A DNA stretch of 64,000 bases from the NCBI RefSeq assembly GCF_004355005.1, contig NZ_SMSJ01000029.1, positions 1 to 64,000 of the forward strand. Reading direction: 5' to 3'. The stretch comes from Dankookia rubra. GTDB taxonomy: Bacteria; Pseudomonadota; Alphaproteobacteria; Acetobacterales; Acetobacteraceae. Under the pieces are notes generated by a model that ran no database searches, was not told the origin of the DNA, and worked only from the letters and a program-made list of their open reading frames with translations. The position numbers were made by a program, and so were the translations under genes. Position 1 is the first letter of the stretch. Each line of letters begins with the position of its first letter. Shown here piece by piece: positions 1-8,978 of the stretch.

Positions 1-2379
1 GGCAGCCGCGCCGCGGCCTGGCTGCTGGCCCTCGGCCTGGCGCTGCCCGGTGCGGCGACGGCGCAGTCGCGTGGCCAGGCGCCGGCGCCGCTGGCGCCCG
101 CCCCATCGGCACCTGCCGCGATGGTGCCCGCGGCGCCGTCACCCGCCGCGGCACCGCCGGCCTACGCCGCGCCCGCTCCGGCCTACGTCGCGCCGACATT
201 CCCCGCGCCGGTCGCCGCCGCACCCGCCGGCCAGGACGCCGGTGCCGGCACCCGGCGGATCTCCTATACGCTGCGCCAGCTTGGCCTGCGCGCGCCGATG
301 CAGCTGCGCGGCACCACCGACCTGCAGGGCGTGCTCTTCGGCATCCGCGGCGACGAGGTGGTGACCCAGGCGCGGCTGGTGCTGCAGGGCGCGACCTCCC
401 CGGCGCTGATCCCCGAGCTGAGCCAGATCGCCGTCGCGCTGAACGAGCAGTTCGTCGGCGCGATCCAGCCCGACCGCTCGCGGCCGAGCTTCGGGCCGAT
501 GGAATTCCCGGTGAACCCGGTCTTCTTCGCCGATACCAACCGGCTGAACTTCCGCTTCTCCGGCCGCTACGCGGTGGAGTGCAACGACCCGCTCTCGGGC
601 CTGCTCTGGTCGACCATCTCCGATACCTCCACGCTGCACCTGCTGCTGGAGAAGCTGCCGCCGACCCGCGACCTGGCCCGGCTGCCGGAGCCCTTCTTCG
701 ACCAGCGGCTGATCCGCAGCCCGCTGAACCTGCCGGTGGTGCTGCCCGAAGGCGCCGGCAACGAAGCCATCCGCGCCGCGGCCGTCGCCGCCTCCTGGTT
801 CGCGGTGCAGGCGGACTACCGCGGCGCCGAATTCCCGGTTTCCGCCTCGCTGCCCTCGCGCGGCCATGCGGTGGTGATCGCCGCCGGGCCGGATGCCGTC
901 CCGGGCCTCACCCTGCCGCGCTTCGATGGCCCGACCATCGCGCTGGTGCCGCATCCGGGCGACCCCTATGGCACGATCCTGGTCATCGGCGGCCGCAGCG
1001 GGGCCGAGGCGGCGAGCGCGGCCACGGCGCTCGCGGTCGGCCGTGCCGCGCTGTCGGGCGAGCTCGCGCTGGTCCAGCCGCCCGAGGTCACGCCGCGGCA
1101 ACCCTATGACGCGCCGCGTTGGGTGCACGGCGACCGCCCGGTCCGCCTCGGCGAACTGGTCGACCCGTCCGAGCTGCAGGCCTTCGGCTATTCGCCGGGC
1201 GCCATCTCCGTCCCCTTCCGCACCGCGCCCGACCTTTATACCTGGCGCAACCGGCCGCTCAGGACGGATATCCGCTACCGCGGTCCGCCCGGGCCGATCA
1301 TCGACACCTCCGTCTCGCGGCTCGACGTGGCGGTGAACGATCTCTACCTCCGCAGCTTCCCGCTGCAGGGCGCCGAGCCGTCCTGGCCCTGGTCATGGAT
1401 CAGCCAGCAGATCGGCCAGCCGGACCGCCGCAGCGGCCAGGCCGGGATGCCGCCCTGGATCGTCTTCGGCCAGAACGAGCTGCAGCTGCGCTTCGACATG
1501 AAACCGATGGCGCGCGGCGACTGCGTCGCGGTGCCGGGCGACATCCGCGCCTCGATCGACCCCGACAGCACGATCGACCTGTCGGATAGCTATCGCTTCA
1601 CCACCCTGCCGAACCTGGCCTTCTTCGCCGGCGCGGGCTTCCCCTTCACCAAGCAGGCCGACCTGTCGGGCACCGCCGCAGTCCTGCCGGACCGGCCGCA
1701 TCCGCAGGAGATGTCGGCCTTCCTCGGCCTAATCGGTCGGCTTTCGGCGATCGTCGGCCTGCCGGCGACGGGCCTGCAGGTGGTGCGGCCGCAGGGCATC
1801 CCGCAGGTGGCGGGCCTCGACCTGATCGTGGTCGGCGCGCTCGGCCGCCAGCCGGCGTTGCAGCAGTTGTTGAAGGACGGCCCGGTGCAGCTGGATGGCA
1901 ACCGCCTGTCCGTCGCCCTGCCGGACGCGGTGGCCAATATCCGGCATGTCTTCGGCGGCGTCGACAAGCGTGGCCTGGCGGAACGCGCGGCGGCGCAGCT
2001 GCTGGCGCCGGGCGAGGGGCTGGGTGCCCTGATCGGCTTCGAATCCCCGCTCACCCCCGGCCGCTCGGTCGTCGCCCTCAGCGGCAGCACGCCGGCCGCG
2101 GTGGAGGCCATGGTGCAGGCGCTGCGCGATCCCGAGCAACTGCCGCGCGTGCAGGGCGACATGGTGCTGCTGACCGGCGGCAAGGTGCAGGGCTATGCGC
2201 TCGGCAACCGCTATACCGTCGGCTGGCTGCCCTTCTGGCTCTGGCCGCAATACCTGCTGGGCGACAGCCCGCTGTCGCTGCTGGTGATGCTCGTCATCGC
2301 GCCGCTGCTGATGGCCGGGCCGGTCTACTGGCTGCTGCGCCGCCGTGCCGCCCGCCGGCTGCGGGAGCGCACGGCGTGA
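1..2379 (+). CDS. bcsB: Cellulose synthase regulatory subunit BcsB (5' end cut by window)
   Basis: Periplasmic, membrane-anchored partner of the cellulose synthase BcsA; in this family it guides the growing glucan chain and is needed for synthase activity. The reading frame is open from base 1: residues upstream of the first in-window ATG (121) form a signal-peptide core (WLLALGLALPGAATAQS), so the true start lies before the window. A Pro/Ala-rich linker follows, then the long beta-rich ectodomain with repeated carbohydrate-binding and flavodoxin-like parts, and a single C-terminal membrane helix around bases 2271-2340 followed by an Arg-rich cytoplasmic tail. At least 792 residues are visible, normal for BcsB. 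It overlaps bcsC by four bases (GTGA), so the two are translationally coupled. bcsA is expected just outside the window. Identification rests on architecture plus the bcsC-bcsD context. Confidence 0.93.
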   Translation, partial: GSRAAAWLLALGLALPGAATAQSRGQAPAPLAPAPSAPAAMVPAAPSPAAAPPAYAAPAPAYVAPTFPAPVAAAPAGQDAGAGTRRISYTLRQLGLRAPMQLRGTTDLQGVLFGIRGDEVVTQARLVLQGATSPALIPELSQIAVALNEQFVGAIQPDRSRPSFGPMEFPVNPVFFADTNRLNFRFSGRYAVECNDPLSGLLWSTISDTSTLHLLLEKLPPTRDLARLPEPFFDQRLIRSPLNLPVVLPEGAGNEAIRAAAVAASWFAVQADYRGAEFPVSASLPSRGHAVVIAAGPDAVPGLTLPRFDGPTIALVPHPGDPYGTILVIGGRSGAEAASAATALAVGRAALSGELALVQPPEVTPRQPYDAPRWVHGDRPVRLGELVDPSELQAFGYSPGAISVPFRTAPDLYTWRNRPLRTDIRYRGPPGPIIDTSVSRLDVAVNDLYLRSFPLQGAEPSWPWSWISQQIGQPDRRSGQAGMPPWIVFGQNELQLRFDMKPMARGDCVAVPGDIRASIDPDSTIDLSDSYRFTTLPNLAFFAGAGFPFTKQADLSGTAAVLPDRPHPQEMSAFLGLIGRLSAIVGLPATGLQVVRPQGIPQVAGLDLIVVGALGRQPALQQLLKDGPVQLDGNRLSVALPDAVANIRHVFGGVDKRGLAERAAAQLLAPGEGLGALIGFESPLTPGRSVVALSGSTPAAVEAMVQALRDPEQLPRVQGDMVLLTGGKVQGYALGNRYTVGWLPFWLWPQYLLGDSPLSLLVMLVIAPLLMAGPVYWLLRRRAARRLRERTA

Positions 2380-5300
2380 CCCACCGCACCCGACTGCTCG
2401 CCGGCGCCGCCCTGGCCCCGGCGGTCCTTCTCCTGCTCGCCAGCGATCCGGCCTCGGCGCAGGTACTCGCCGTGGCGACGCCGCCGGGTACCGACAAGGC
2501 GATCGCCACGCTGCTGGAGCAGGCGAACTACTGGCGCCTGCAGAACCGGCCGGACCAGGTGGTAAGGGCGCTCGACCGGGTCCTCGCCGCCGATCCGCGC
2601 AACGTGGAAGCCCTGGCCAGCGCAGCCCAGGCGCAGGCGCAGCTCGGCAACCGCGCGGCGGCGGATGCGCTGATCGCCCGGCTGCGCGCCGTCTCCCCCG
2701 CCGACCAGCGGCTGCAGGAGACGGATGTCACCGTCCGTGCCGCCACCGTCGACCAGAATGCCTTGCTCGAAGCCCGCCGCCTCGCCCAGGCCGGCCGGGG
2801 CGCCGAGGCGGTGGCGCAGTACCGCGAGCTGTTCCGCAGCCCGACGCCGCCGGATTCCTACGCCCAGGAATTCTACGCCACCCTGGCGGGCACCGAAGGC
2901 GGGTACGAGGAGGCGCGGTCCGGCCTCGCCCGGCTGGTCGAGCGCTCGCCGAGCGATGCCCGGCTGCAACTCGCCTATGCGCAGATCCTGACCTACCGCG
3001 ACGCGACCCGGGCCGATGGCATCGCCCGGCTGCGCCGCCTCGCCTCCGGCAGCGATGCCGGCGGCGGCGCGACCAATGCCTGGCGCCAGGCGCTGCTCTG
3101 GGCCGGGCCGAACCCGGCCATGGCGCCGGAGCTCGAGGCCTTCCTCGCGCGCAACCCGAACGACCCAGCGGTGGCCCAGCGGCTGCAGGAGATCCGCGCG
3201 CCGCAGCCCGGCGGCCCGCCGGACGAGGCCGCCACCGCGCGGCTGCGCGGCTTCGAGCTGCTGAACACCAACCGCGCCCGCGATGCCGGCCGCGACTTCG
3301 AGGCGGCGATCGCCGCCAACCCCGGGGATGCCGATGCGATCGGCGGGCTCGGCATCGTGCGCTTGCGCGAAGGCCGCTACGGGGAGGCGCGCAGCCTGCT
3401 GGAGCGCGCCATCCGGCTCGATCCCGCGAAGCGGGCGCAGTGGCAGAAGGCGTTGGACGGCGCCGGCTATGCCGCCGACCTTGCCGGCGCGCGCAGCCAG
3501 ATCCAGGCCGGCGACCTCGACGCCGCCGAGCAGAGCCTGCGCCGCGCGTTGAGCCGCGACGCCGCCGACCGCGCCGATGCCGAGGCGCTGCTGGGCGACA
3601 TCGCGCTCCGCCGCGGCGACCATGCCGGGGCGGAGACGCGCTATCGCGCCGCGCTGGCGCGCCGGCCCAACCTCGGCGCCGCCACCAGCGGCCTCTACGA
3701 GGTGCTGCAGCAGCAGGGCCGCTTTGCCGAGGCCGAGGCGCTGCAGGGCCGGGTCCGCCAGGCCGCGAACGAGGCCGGCACCAATGCCGGCCGCGCCAGC
3801 CAGCTGCGGGCCGAGGCGCAGCGCGCCAACGACCCGGAGGACCAGCTGGTCCGGCTGCGGGAAGCGCTGGCGCTCGACCCCGGCAGCCCCTGGATCCGGC
3901 TCGACCTGGCGCGGTTGCTGTCGCGCCAAGGCCAGCAGGCGGAAGCGCGCGAGCTGATGGGCGCGCTCGGCGCCGGCGGCGGGGCGGAGGGGCTGCACGC
4001 CGCGGCGCTCTTCGCCGAGGAGGATGGCCGGCCGAATGACGCCGCGGCCTACCTGAACCGCATCCCGGCGAAGCAGCGCACGGCGGACATGAGCCGCCAG
4101 CTCGCCCGCAGCCGGGTGGCGTCCGAGGTGGACCGCGCGGTGTCGGCCTGGCGGATGGGGTCGCGGGCCGAGGGGCGCGCGGCGCTGGTCGCCATCGCGG
4201 CGCGGCCGGACCCGACGGGGGGCGCCGGCGCGCTGGCGGTGCGGGCGCTCGGCACGCTGGGCGACGCACAGGGCGCGGCGGAAGCCGGGCGGGCCGCCGT
4301 TTCGGCCAATGCCGGCGCTCCGGCCGCGGCGCGGCTGGCCATCGCCGGCGCGCTGCTGGGCGCGGGGGCCGAGCGCGAGGCGGTGCAGATCGCCCGCTCG
4401 GTCGAAAGCCAGCCCGGCCTTTCGGCCGAGGATCGCCGGCAGGCGGCGGCGCTGCAGGCGGGCTTCGCCATCCGCACCGCCGACAGGTTGAACGAGCAGG
4501 GCAACCAGGCCGCGGCCTATGAGGCGCTGGCGCCCGTGCTGGGCCGCGACCCGACCAACCCGCAGGCCAATCTCGCGCTGGCCCGGCTGTACCAGGGCGC
4601 GCGGCAGCCGGACCAGGCGGCGCAGGTCGCCGAAGCCGTGCTGCGGGGCGACCCGCGCAGCATGGATGCGCGGATGGCCGCGGTGGATGCGGCGATCTCC
4701 CAGCGCGACTGGGGCCGCGCCGAGGCGCTGCTGGTCGAGGCGCGGGCCTTCAATCCGAACGATCCGCGCGTCCCGCTGATGGAGGCGAAGATCGCCCGCG
4801 CCGGCGGCAATTCCGGCCGCGCCCTGCGGGCGCTGGAACGGGCGCAGGACCAGCTCCGCAGCCAGGGCAAGGTGGTGCAGGTCTCGGCCAATGTCGGCGG
4901 GCCGGGCAATCCCTTCCGCGGCGCGGTGCCGGGCAGCGCTTCCTCCTCGGTCGTCCCCGGCGCCGATCCGGTGGCGGCCGAGGTGGCGCGCGAGCTCGCC
5001 TCGGTGCGGGAGGAAGCCTCCGGCCGCATCCAGGGGGCGCTGGCGATGCGCTTCCGCTCCGGCACCGCCGGGCTCGACCGGCTGTCGGATGTCAGCGCGC
5101 CGGTCAGCGCCTCGCTGCCCGTCGGCGCGCTCGGCGGCCGCTTCACCGCCACGGTGACGCCGGTGACGATCTCGACCGGCCAGCTCGACAACGGCAACCT
5201 CAGCACGCTGCGCAGCTTCGGCACCAACATGCTCGTGCCGGAATTGCGCCAGCCGGCCGGCCAGGCCGCCGGGCCGAGCCAGGCGACCCGCGACCGCTAC

Positions 5301-6158
5301 ACGCCGCGCGACGACACCGCCTCCGGCGTCGGGCTGGGCCTCGCCTATTCGCGCAATGCCTTCACCGCGGATATCGGCACCACGCCGCTCGGCTTCCGCG
5401 AGCAGAACATCATCGGCGGCGTCGAGATCGCGCCGGCGCTGACCGATACCCTGAAGCTGCGGGTGACCGGGGAGCGGCGGCCGGTCACGGACAGCCTGCT
5501 GTCCTGGTCCGGCATGCGGGACGTGAATTCCGGCCGTAGCTGGGGCGGCGTGGTCCGCACCGGCGGCAGGGCGCAGCTCGAGGTCGGGACCCAGCCGGTC
5601 TCCTTCTACGTCGGCGGCGGCTATTCGGGCCTCGACGGCACGCAGGTGGCGAAGAACAACCGCATCGAAGCGGGTGCCGGTGCCTCCTGGGTCGTCTACC
5701 GCGAGCCGGACGAGGAACTGATCGCCGGCATGGACCTCGTCTACTTCGCCTACGACAAGAACCAGCGGCTCTTCTCCTACGGCAATGGCGGGTACTTCAG
5801 CCCGCAGAGCTATACCGCGGCGCTCTTCCCGCTGGACTGGCGGGCGCGCAAGGGCAACCTCGCCTGGCGGCTGGGCGGCACGATCGGCTACCAGGCCTAC
5901 CGCGAGAGCGCGGCGAAGTACTTCCCGCTCGACAGCGCCATGCAGGCGCAGGCGGATCTCGCCGCGGCCGCGGATCCCACCCTGCGCTCGACGCTGCCGG
6001 CCTCGACCCATTCGGGGGTCAGCGGCGGCGTGCGCGCCGACGTGGAGTATTCGGTGACGCCCAACCTGCGGATCGGCGGGCTGCTGCGCTACGACCGCAC
6101 GGCCAATTGGAACGAGGCGCGCGGGCTGGTCTTCGCGCGCTACCGCTTCGATCGCTGA
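2376..6158 (+). CDS. bcsC: Cellulose synthase subunit BcsC (TPR scaffold and outer-membrane barrel)
   Basis: Export subunit of the cellulose secretion machine: a periplasmic TPR superhelix joined to an outer-membrane beta-barrel through which the glucan leaves. The 1260-residue product starts with GTG at 2376 inside the bcsB stop and has a signal peptide (residues 1-29, ending PASAQ). Residues about 40-830 are Ala/Arg/Leu-rich TPR repeats (for example the ALDRVLAADPRNVEALASAA pattern). From about residue 900 it becomes Gly/Ser/Tyr-rich with alternating beta-strand patterns (VGLGLAYSRNAFTADIGTTP, PVSFYVGGGYSGLDG) typical of the BCSC C-terminal barrel, ending in aromatic FARYRFDR. Length matches the family (about 1150-1350). 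Followed by bcsD after 154 bases. Confidence 0.94.
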   Translation: MTHRTRLLAGAALAPAVLLLLASDPASAQVLAVATPPGTDKAIATLLEQANYWRLQNRPDQVVRALDRVLAADPRNVEALASAAQAQAQLGNRAAADALIARLRAVSPADQRLQETDVTVRAATVDQNALLEARRLAQAGRGAEAVAQYRELFRSPTPPDSYAQEFYATLAGTEGGYEEARSGLARLVERSPSDARLQLAYAQILTYRDATRADGIARLRRLASGSDAGGGATNAWRQALLWAGPNPAMAPELEAFLARNPNDPAVAQRLQEIRAPQPGGPPDEAATARLRGFELLNTNRARDAGRDFEAAIAANPGDADAIGGLGIVRLREGRYGEARSLLERAIRLDPAKRAQWQKALDGAGYAADLAGARSQIQAGDLDAAEQSLRRALSRDAADRADAEALLGDIALRRGDHAGAETRYRAALARRPNLGAATSGLYEVLQQQGRFAEAEALQGRVRQAANEAGTNAGRASQLRAEAQRANDPEDQLVRLREALALDPGSPWIRLDLARLLSRQGQQAEARELMGALGAGGGAEGLHAAALFAEEDGRPNDAAAYLNRIPAKQRTADMSRQLARSRVASEVDRAVSAWRMGSRAEGRAALVAIAARPDPTGGAGALAVRALGTLGDAQGAAEAGRAAVSANAGAPAAARLAIAGALLGAGAEREAVQIARSVESQPGLSAEDRRQAAALQAGFAIRTADRLNEQGNQAAAYEALAPVLGRDPTNPQANLALARLYQGARQPDQAAQVAEAVLRGDPRSMDARMAAVDAAISQRDWGRAEALLVEARAFNPNDPRVPLMEAKIARAGGNSGRALRALERAQDQLRSQGKVVQVSANVGGPGNPFRGAVPGSASSSVVPGADPVAAEVARELASVREEASGRIQGALAMRFRSGTAGLDRLSDVSAPVSASLPVGALGGRFTATVTPVTISTGQLDNGNLSTLRSFGTNMLVPELRQPAGQAAGPSQATRDRYTPRDDTASGVGLGLAYSRNAFTADIGTTPLGFREQNIIGGVEIAPALTDTLKLRVTGERRPVTDSLLSWSGMRDVNSGRSWGGVVRTGGRAQLEVGTQPVSFYVGGGYSGLDGTQVAKNNRIEAGAGASWVVYREPDEELIAGMDLVYFAYDKNQRLFSYGNGGYFSPQSYTAALFPLDWRARKGNLAWRLGGTIGYQAYRESAAKYFPLDSAMQAQADLAAAADPTLRSTLPASTHSGVSGGVRADVEYSVTPNLRIGGLLRYDRTANWNEARGLVFARYRFDR

Positions 6159-6312
6159 CCCGCCAGGAGAAGGGCAGGATGCGGTGGAGCGAGGTGAGGT
6201 GGCGCGCGGCCGGTCGCAGGCGCGCGCGACCAACCGGTGGCCGGGCCCCTGTCCCGGTCATGACGACCGGCGGCCAGGCATGGCCCGCCGCGGCGATTAC
6301 CGGAGGTGTTGC

Positions 6313-6786
6313 ATGACGGCCGTCGACGAGCAGCGTTCCCTGTCCTACCTGGCCCGGCGCGGCGTCGCCGCGCAGTGGCGTGGCTTCCTGCGGGCGCTGG
6401 TGGAAACGCTCGACGCCAATCTCGATGGCGCCTCGCGCGATGCGCTGCTGCGCGCCGTGGGCGCGCGGATGGCCGGGCTGATGCCGCTGCCGGCCTGCGG
6501 CAGCCTGCCGGAGCTGGAGGCGCGCATCAATGAATGCCTGGCCGGCTGCGACTGGGGCTGGGTGGAGATCGGGCTCGACCCGCAGGACCGGGCCCTGGTG
6601 CTGAGCCACAATGCCGCGCCATCGATCGCCGCCGGGACGGAGGCCAACGGGACCTGGATCGCGGCGGTGCTGGAAGGGCTGCATGGCGGCTGGCTGGGCG
6701 GCCAGCCGGGATCGGATGCCGCGCTCGCGCCGCGCCGCGTGGCGGCCACGGCGGCGACGGTCACCCTGCGCTACGGGCGCGCCTGA
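6313..6786 (+). CDS. bcsD: Cellulose synthase operon protein BcsD
   Basis: Small periplasmic protein that, in Komagataeibacter, forms a ring aiding assembly of crystalline cellulose ribbons. The 157-residue product matches the usual BcsD length and pattern: an N-terminal helix with LVETLD and a MAGLMPLPACGSLPELEARI stretch, then the WGWVEIGL strand and the TWIAAVLEGLHGGWL segment near the C terminus. The ATG at 6313 is preceded by GGAGG at 6302-6306 with a six-base gap, which fixes this start; the frame is open further upstream to 6184 but that part is Arg-rich and has no family similarity. Its presence makes this a type-I bcs operon as in acetic acid bacteria. The frame ends 100 bases before the convergent hyuA. 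Confidence 0.9.
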   Translation: MTAVDEQRSLSYLARRGVAAQWRGFLRALVETLDANLDGASRDALLRAVGARMAGLMPLPACGSLPELEARINECLAGCDWGWVEIGLDPQDRALVLSHNAAPSIAAGTEANGTWIAAVLEGLHGGWLGGQPGSDAALAPRRVAATAATVTLRYGRA

Positions 6787-6851
6787 CCGGCGGGACCGCG
6801 CGCGGGGTGCCGAGCGACGGAGCGGCCGGCGGGCATCACGCCGGGTTCGAA

Positions 6852-6882
6852 GCGGGCGGCATCCTGCCCCGCCGCGATCCGC
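6852..6882 (+). repeat. Intergenic GC-rich hairpin, family member 1
   Basis: G-rich arm, GGCATCC loop-side motif and C-rich arm (core GCGGGCGGCATCCTGCCCCG), in the gap between the convergent bcsD and hyuA genes. It belongs to a hairpin family that recurs at 13404, 21111, 22349, 26028, 41844 and 50820. Likely acts as a shared transcription terminator; the stem here is imperfect. Confidence 0.5.
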
Positions 6883-6887
6883 GCTGA

Positions 6888-8978
6888 TCAGCCCGGCGGC
6901 ACCGCGATCTCCAGCCAGCCGCGCGCATCCATCCGCGCGGCATCGCCCGGGCGCAGCAGCACGGTGGTGGTGGCGCTCTCGACGATCGCCGGCCCGGCCA
7001 CCGCCTGGCCCGGCGCCAGCGCCTCGAAGCGGTGCACCGGCGCCATGACCGCCGCGCCGTCCAGCCGGATGCGGCGCTGCGCCACCGGGGCCGCCGCCTC
7101 GCCCGCGGCGCCGCCCGCCGCGGCATGGCGCGGCAGCAGGCCGACCACGGCGAGGCGGGCATTGACCAGCACCACCTCCTCCTCCGGCAGGTCGTAGGTG
7201 AAGAGCGCGCGGTGGCGGGCGTGGAAGGCGGCGCGGATCTGCGCGCCGAGGTCGGGGCCGGCCCAGTCGATGCCGTCGAGCGGCACGGCGATCTCGAAGA
7301 CCTGCTCGCCGTAGCGCATGTCGGCGCTGCGCCGCGCGGCGGTCTCGCCGCCATGCCAGCCCGCCATCCGGCCGCGGCCCTCGGCTTCCAGCCCGTCGAA
7401 CAGCGCGCGCAGCGCGGCGTCGGCGGGCATGCCGGCGGGCGTCACCGCGCTGCGGGTCAGCTCGTAGCGCAGGTCGGTGTGCAGCATGCCCCAGGCCGAC
7501 AGCCCGGCGGCAAACAGCGGCACGGCGGCGCGGCGGAGGCCGAGCTCGCGCGCCACCGCGGTCGCGTGCAGCCCGGCGGCGCCGCCGAAGGAGAGCAGGG
7601 CGCTGTCGCGCGGGTCGACGCCGCGGCGGACGGTGGCCAGCCGCACGCCATCGGCCATGCGGGCATTGACCAGGTCGTGAATGCCGGCGGCGCAGGCCGC
7701 CGGGGTGATGCCGAGCCGGGCGGCGAGGCCGGCGACCGCGGCCTCGGCCGCCGCCAGGTCCAGCCGGCGGGCGCCGCCGAGGAAGTTGCCGGCGTCGAGG
7801 TAGCCGAGCACCAGGTTGGCGTCGGTCACCGTCGGCTCCGCCCCGCCCAGGCCGTAGCAGGCCGGCCCCGGCACCGCGCCGGCCGAGCGCGGCCCGACCT
7901 GCAGCGTGCCCCCGGGGCCGAGATGCGCGATCGAGCCGCCGCCGGCGCCGAGGGTGACGATGTCGAGGCTCTCGAGCGCGATCCGCTCCCCGCCCACCAC
8001 CCGGCCGCGGCCGAGCGCCGCCTCGCCGCCGGTGACGAGCGCGATGTCGGTCGAGGTGCCGCCCATGTCGAAGGTGACGAGGTCCTGGCCAAGCCCCTGC
8101 GCCGCCAGCGCGACGGCCGCGGCGACGCCGCCGGCCGGGCCGGACAGCGCGGTGCCGACCGCGCGCCGCGCCGCCTCCTCCACCGGCGCGACGCCGCCAT
8201 GGCTGAGGATGACGAAGAGCGGGCCGCGGTAGCCCGCCTGCTCCAGCCGCCCGGCCAGCTTGCCGAGGTAGCGGGAAACCACGGGGCCGACATAGGCATT
8301 CACCGCGGTAGTGCTGAAGCGCTCGAACTCCTTGATCTGCGGCAGCACGTCGGCCGAGCAGGTGACGAAGGCGCCGGGCATGGCGGCGGCCACCGCGGCG
8401 GCGGCGGCGTGCTCGTGCTGCGGCGCCGCCCAGCTATGGAGGAAGCCGATGGCGACGCCTTCGACCTGCCCGGCCTTCAGCGCGGCGATGGCGGCGTCGA
8501 GCGAGGCGGGGTCGAGCGGCACCTCCACGCTGCCGTCCGGCCGCAGCCGCTCCGCGACGCCGAGGCGGAGGCGGCGCGGCACCAGCGGCTCCGGCGCGGC
8601 CAGGCGGAGGTCGTAGCGCTCGGGCTTCAGTCCCTCCCGCATCTCGATGACGTCGCGGTGGCCGGCGGTGGTCAGCAGGCCGATCCGGGCGCCCTTACGC
8701 TCGAGCAGGGCGTTGGTGGCGACGGTGGTGCCGTGGACGATGCGGGCGGTGCGCCCCAGCAGCGCGGCGAGGTCGAGGCCGAGCGCGGCGGCGAGGTTGC
8801 GCAGGCCCTCGACCACGCCCTCCGACTGGTCGGCCGGGGTGCTGGCCGCCTTGGCCAGGGTCTGGGCGCCGCCGGCCGCGATGCAGACCACGTCGGTGAA
8901 GGTGCCGCCGACATCGATGCCGATCGTCAGGCCATTCTGCTGCGCCCGTTCGGCCGCCTGGCTATCGGACGCGGCCAT
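6888..8978 (-). CDS. hyuA: Hydantoinase/oxoprolinase subunit A
   Basis: ATP-dependent ring-opening enzyme subunit of the HyuA/N-methylhydantoinase A/oxoprolinase family, acting in the cytoplasm on cyclic amides or related compounds such as acetophenone or caprolactam; the substrate cannot be told from sequence. The 696-residue product has the N-terminal ASKHA phosphate-binding motif GIDVGGTFTD at residues 20-29 and a second actin-like motif DMGGTSTD further in, both diagnostic. Length is normal (about 680-720). The ATG shares one base with the hyuB stop (TGATG), so A is translated after B. The pair is transcribed from the hyuB promoter. No transporter or hydantoin racemase gene is adjacent. 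Confidence 0.92.
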   Translation of the reverse strand: MAASDSQAAERAQQNGLTIGIDVGGTFTDVVCIAAGGAQTLAKAASTPADQSEGVVEGLRNLAAALGLDLAALLGRTARIVHGTTVATNALLERKGARIGLLTTAGHRDVIEMREGLKPERYDLRLAAPEPLVPRRLRLGVAERLRPDGSVEVPLDPASLDAAIAALKAGQVEGVAIGFLHSWAAPQHEHAAAAAVAAAMPGAFVTCSADVLPQIKEFERFSTTAVNAYVGPVVSRYLGKLAGRLEQAGYRGPLFVILSHGGVAPVEEAARRAVGTALSGPAGGVAAAVALAAQGLGQDLVTFDMGGTSTDIALVTGGEAALGRGRVVGGERIALESLDIVTLGAGGGSIAHLGPGGTLQVGPRSAGAVPGPACYGLGGAEPTVTDANLVLGYLDAGNFLGGARRLDLAAAEAAVAGLAARLGITPAACAAGIHDLVNARMADGVRLATVRRGVDPRDSALLSFGGAAGLHATAVARELGLRRAAVPLFAAGLSAWGMLHTDLRYELTRSAVTPAGMPADAALRALFDGLEAEGRGRMAGWHGGETAARRSADMRYGEQVFEIAVPLDGIDWAGPDLGAQIRAAFHARHRALFTYDLPEEEVVLVNARLAVVGLLPRHAAAGGAAGEAAAPVAQRRIRLDGAAVMAPVHRFEALAPGQAVAGPAIVESATTTVLLRPGDAARMDARGWLEIAVPPG

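Noticed and set aside
2325-6233. A 1302-codon open frame on the minus strand
   Set aside because: It lies antisense to bcsC, is Arg/Ala/Gly/His-rich with no domain, and mirrors the wobble-GC bias of the real gene. Such frames are expected at this GC content; the same applies to minus-strand frames at 31664-35986 and 38190-41921.
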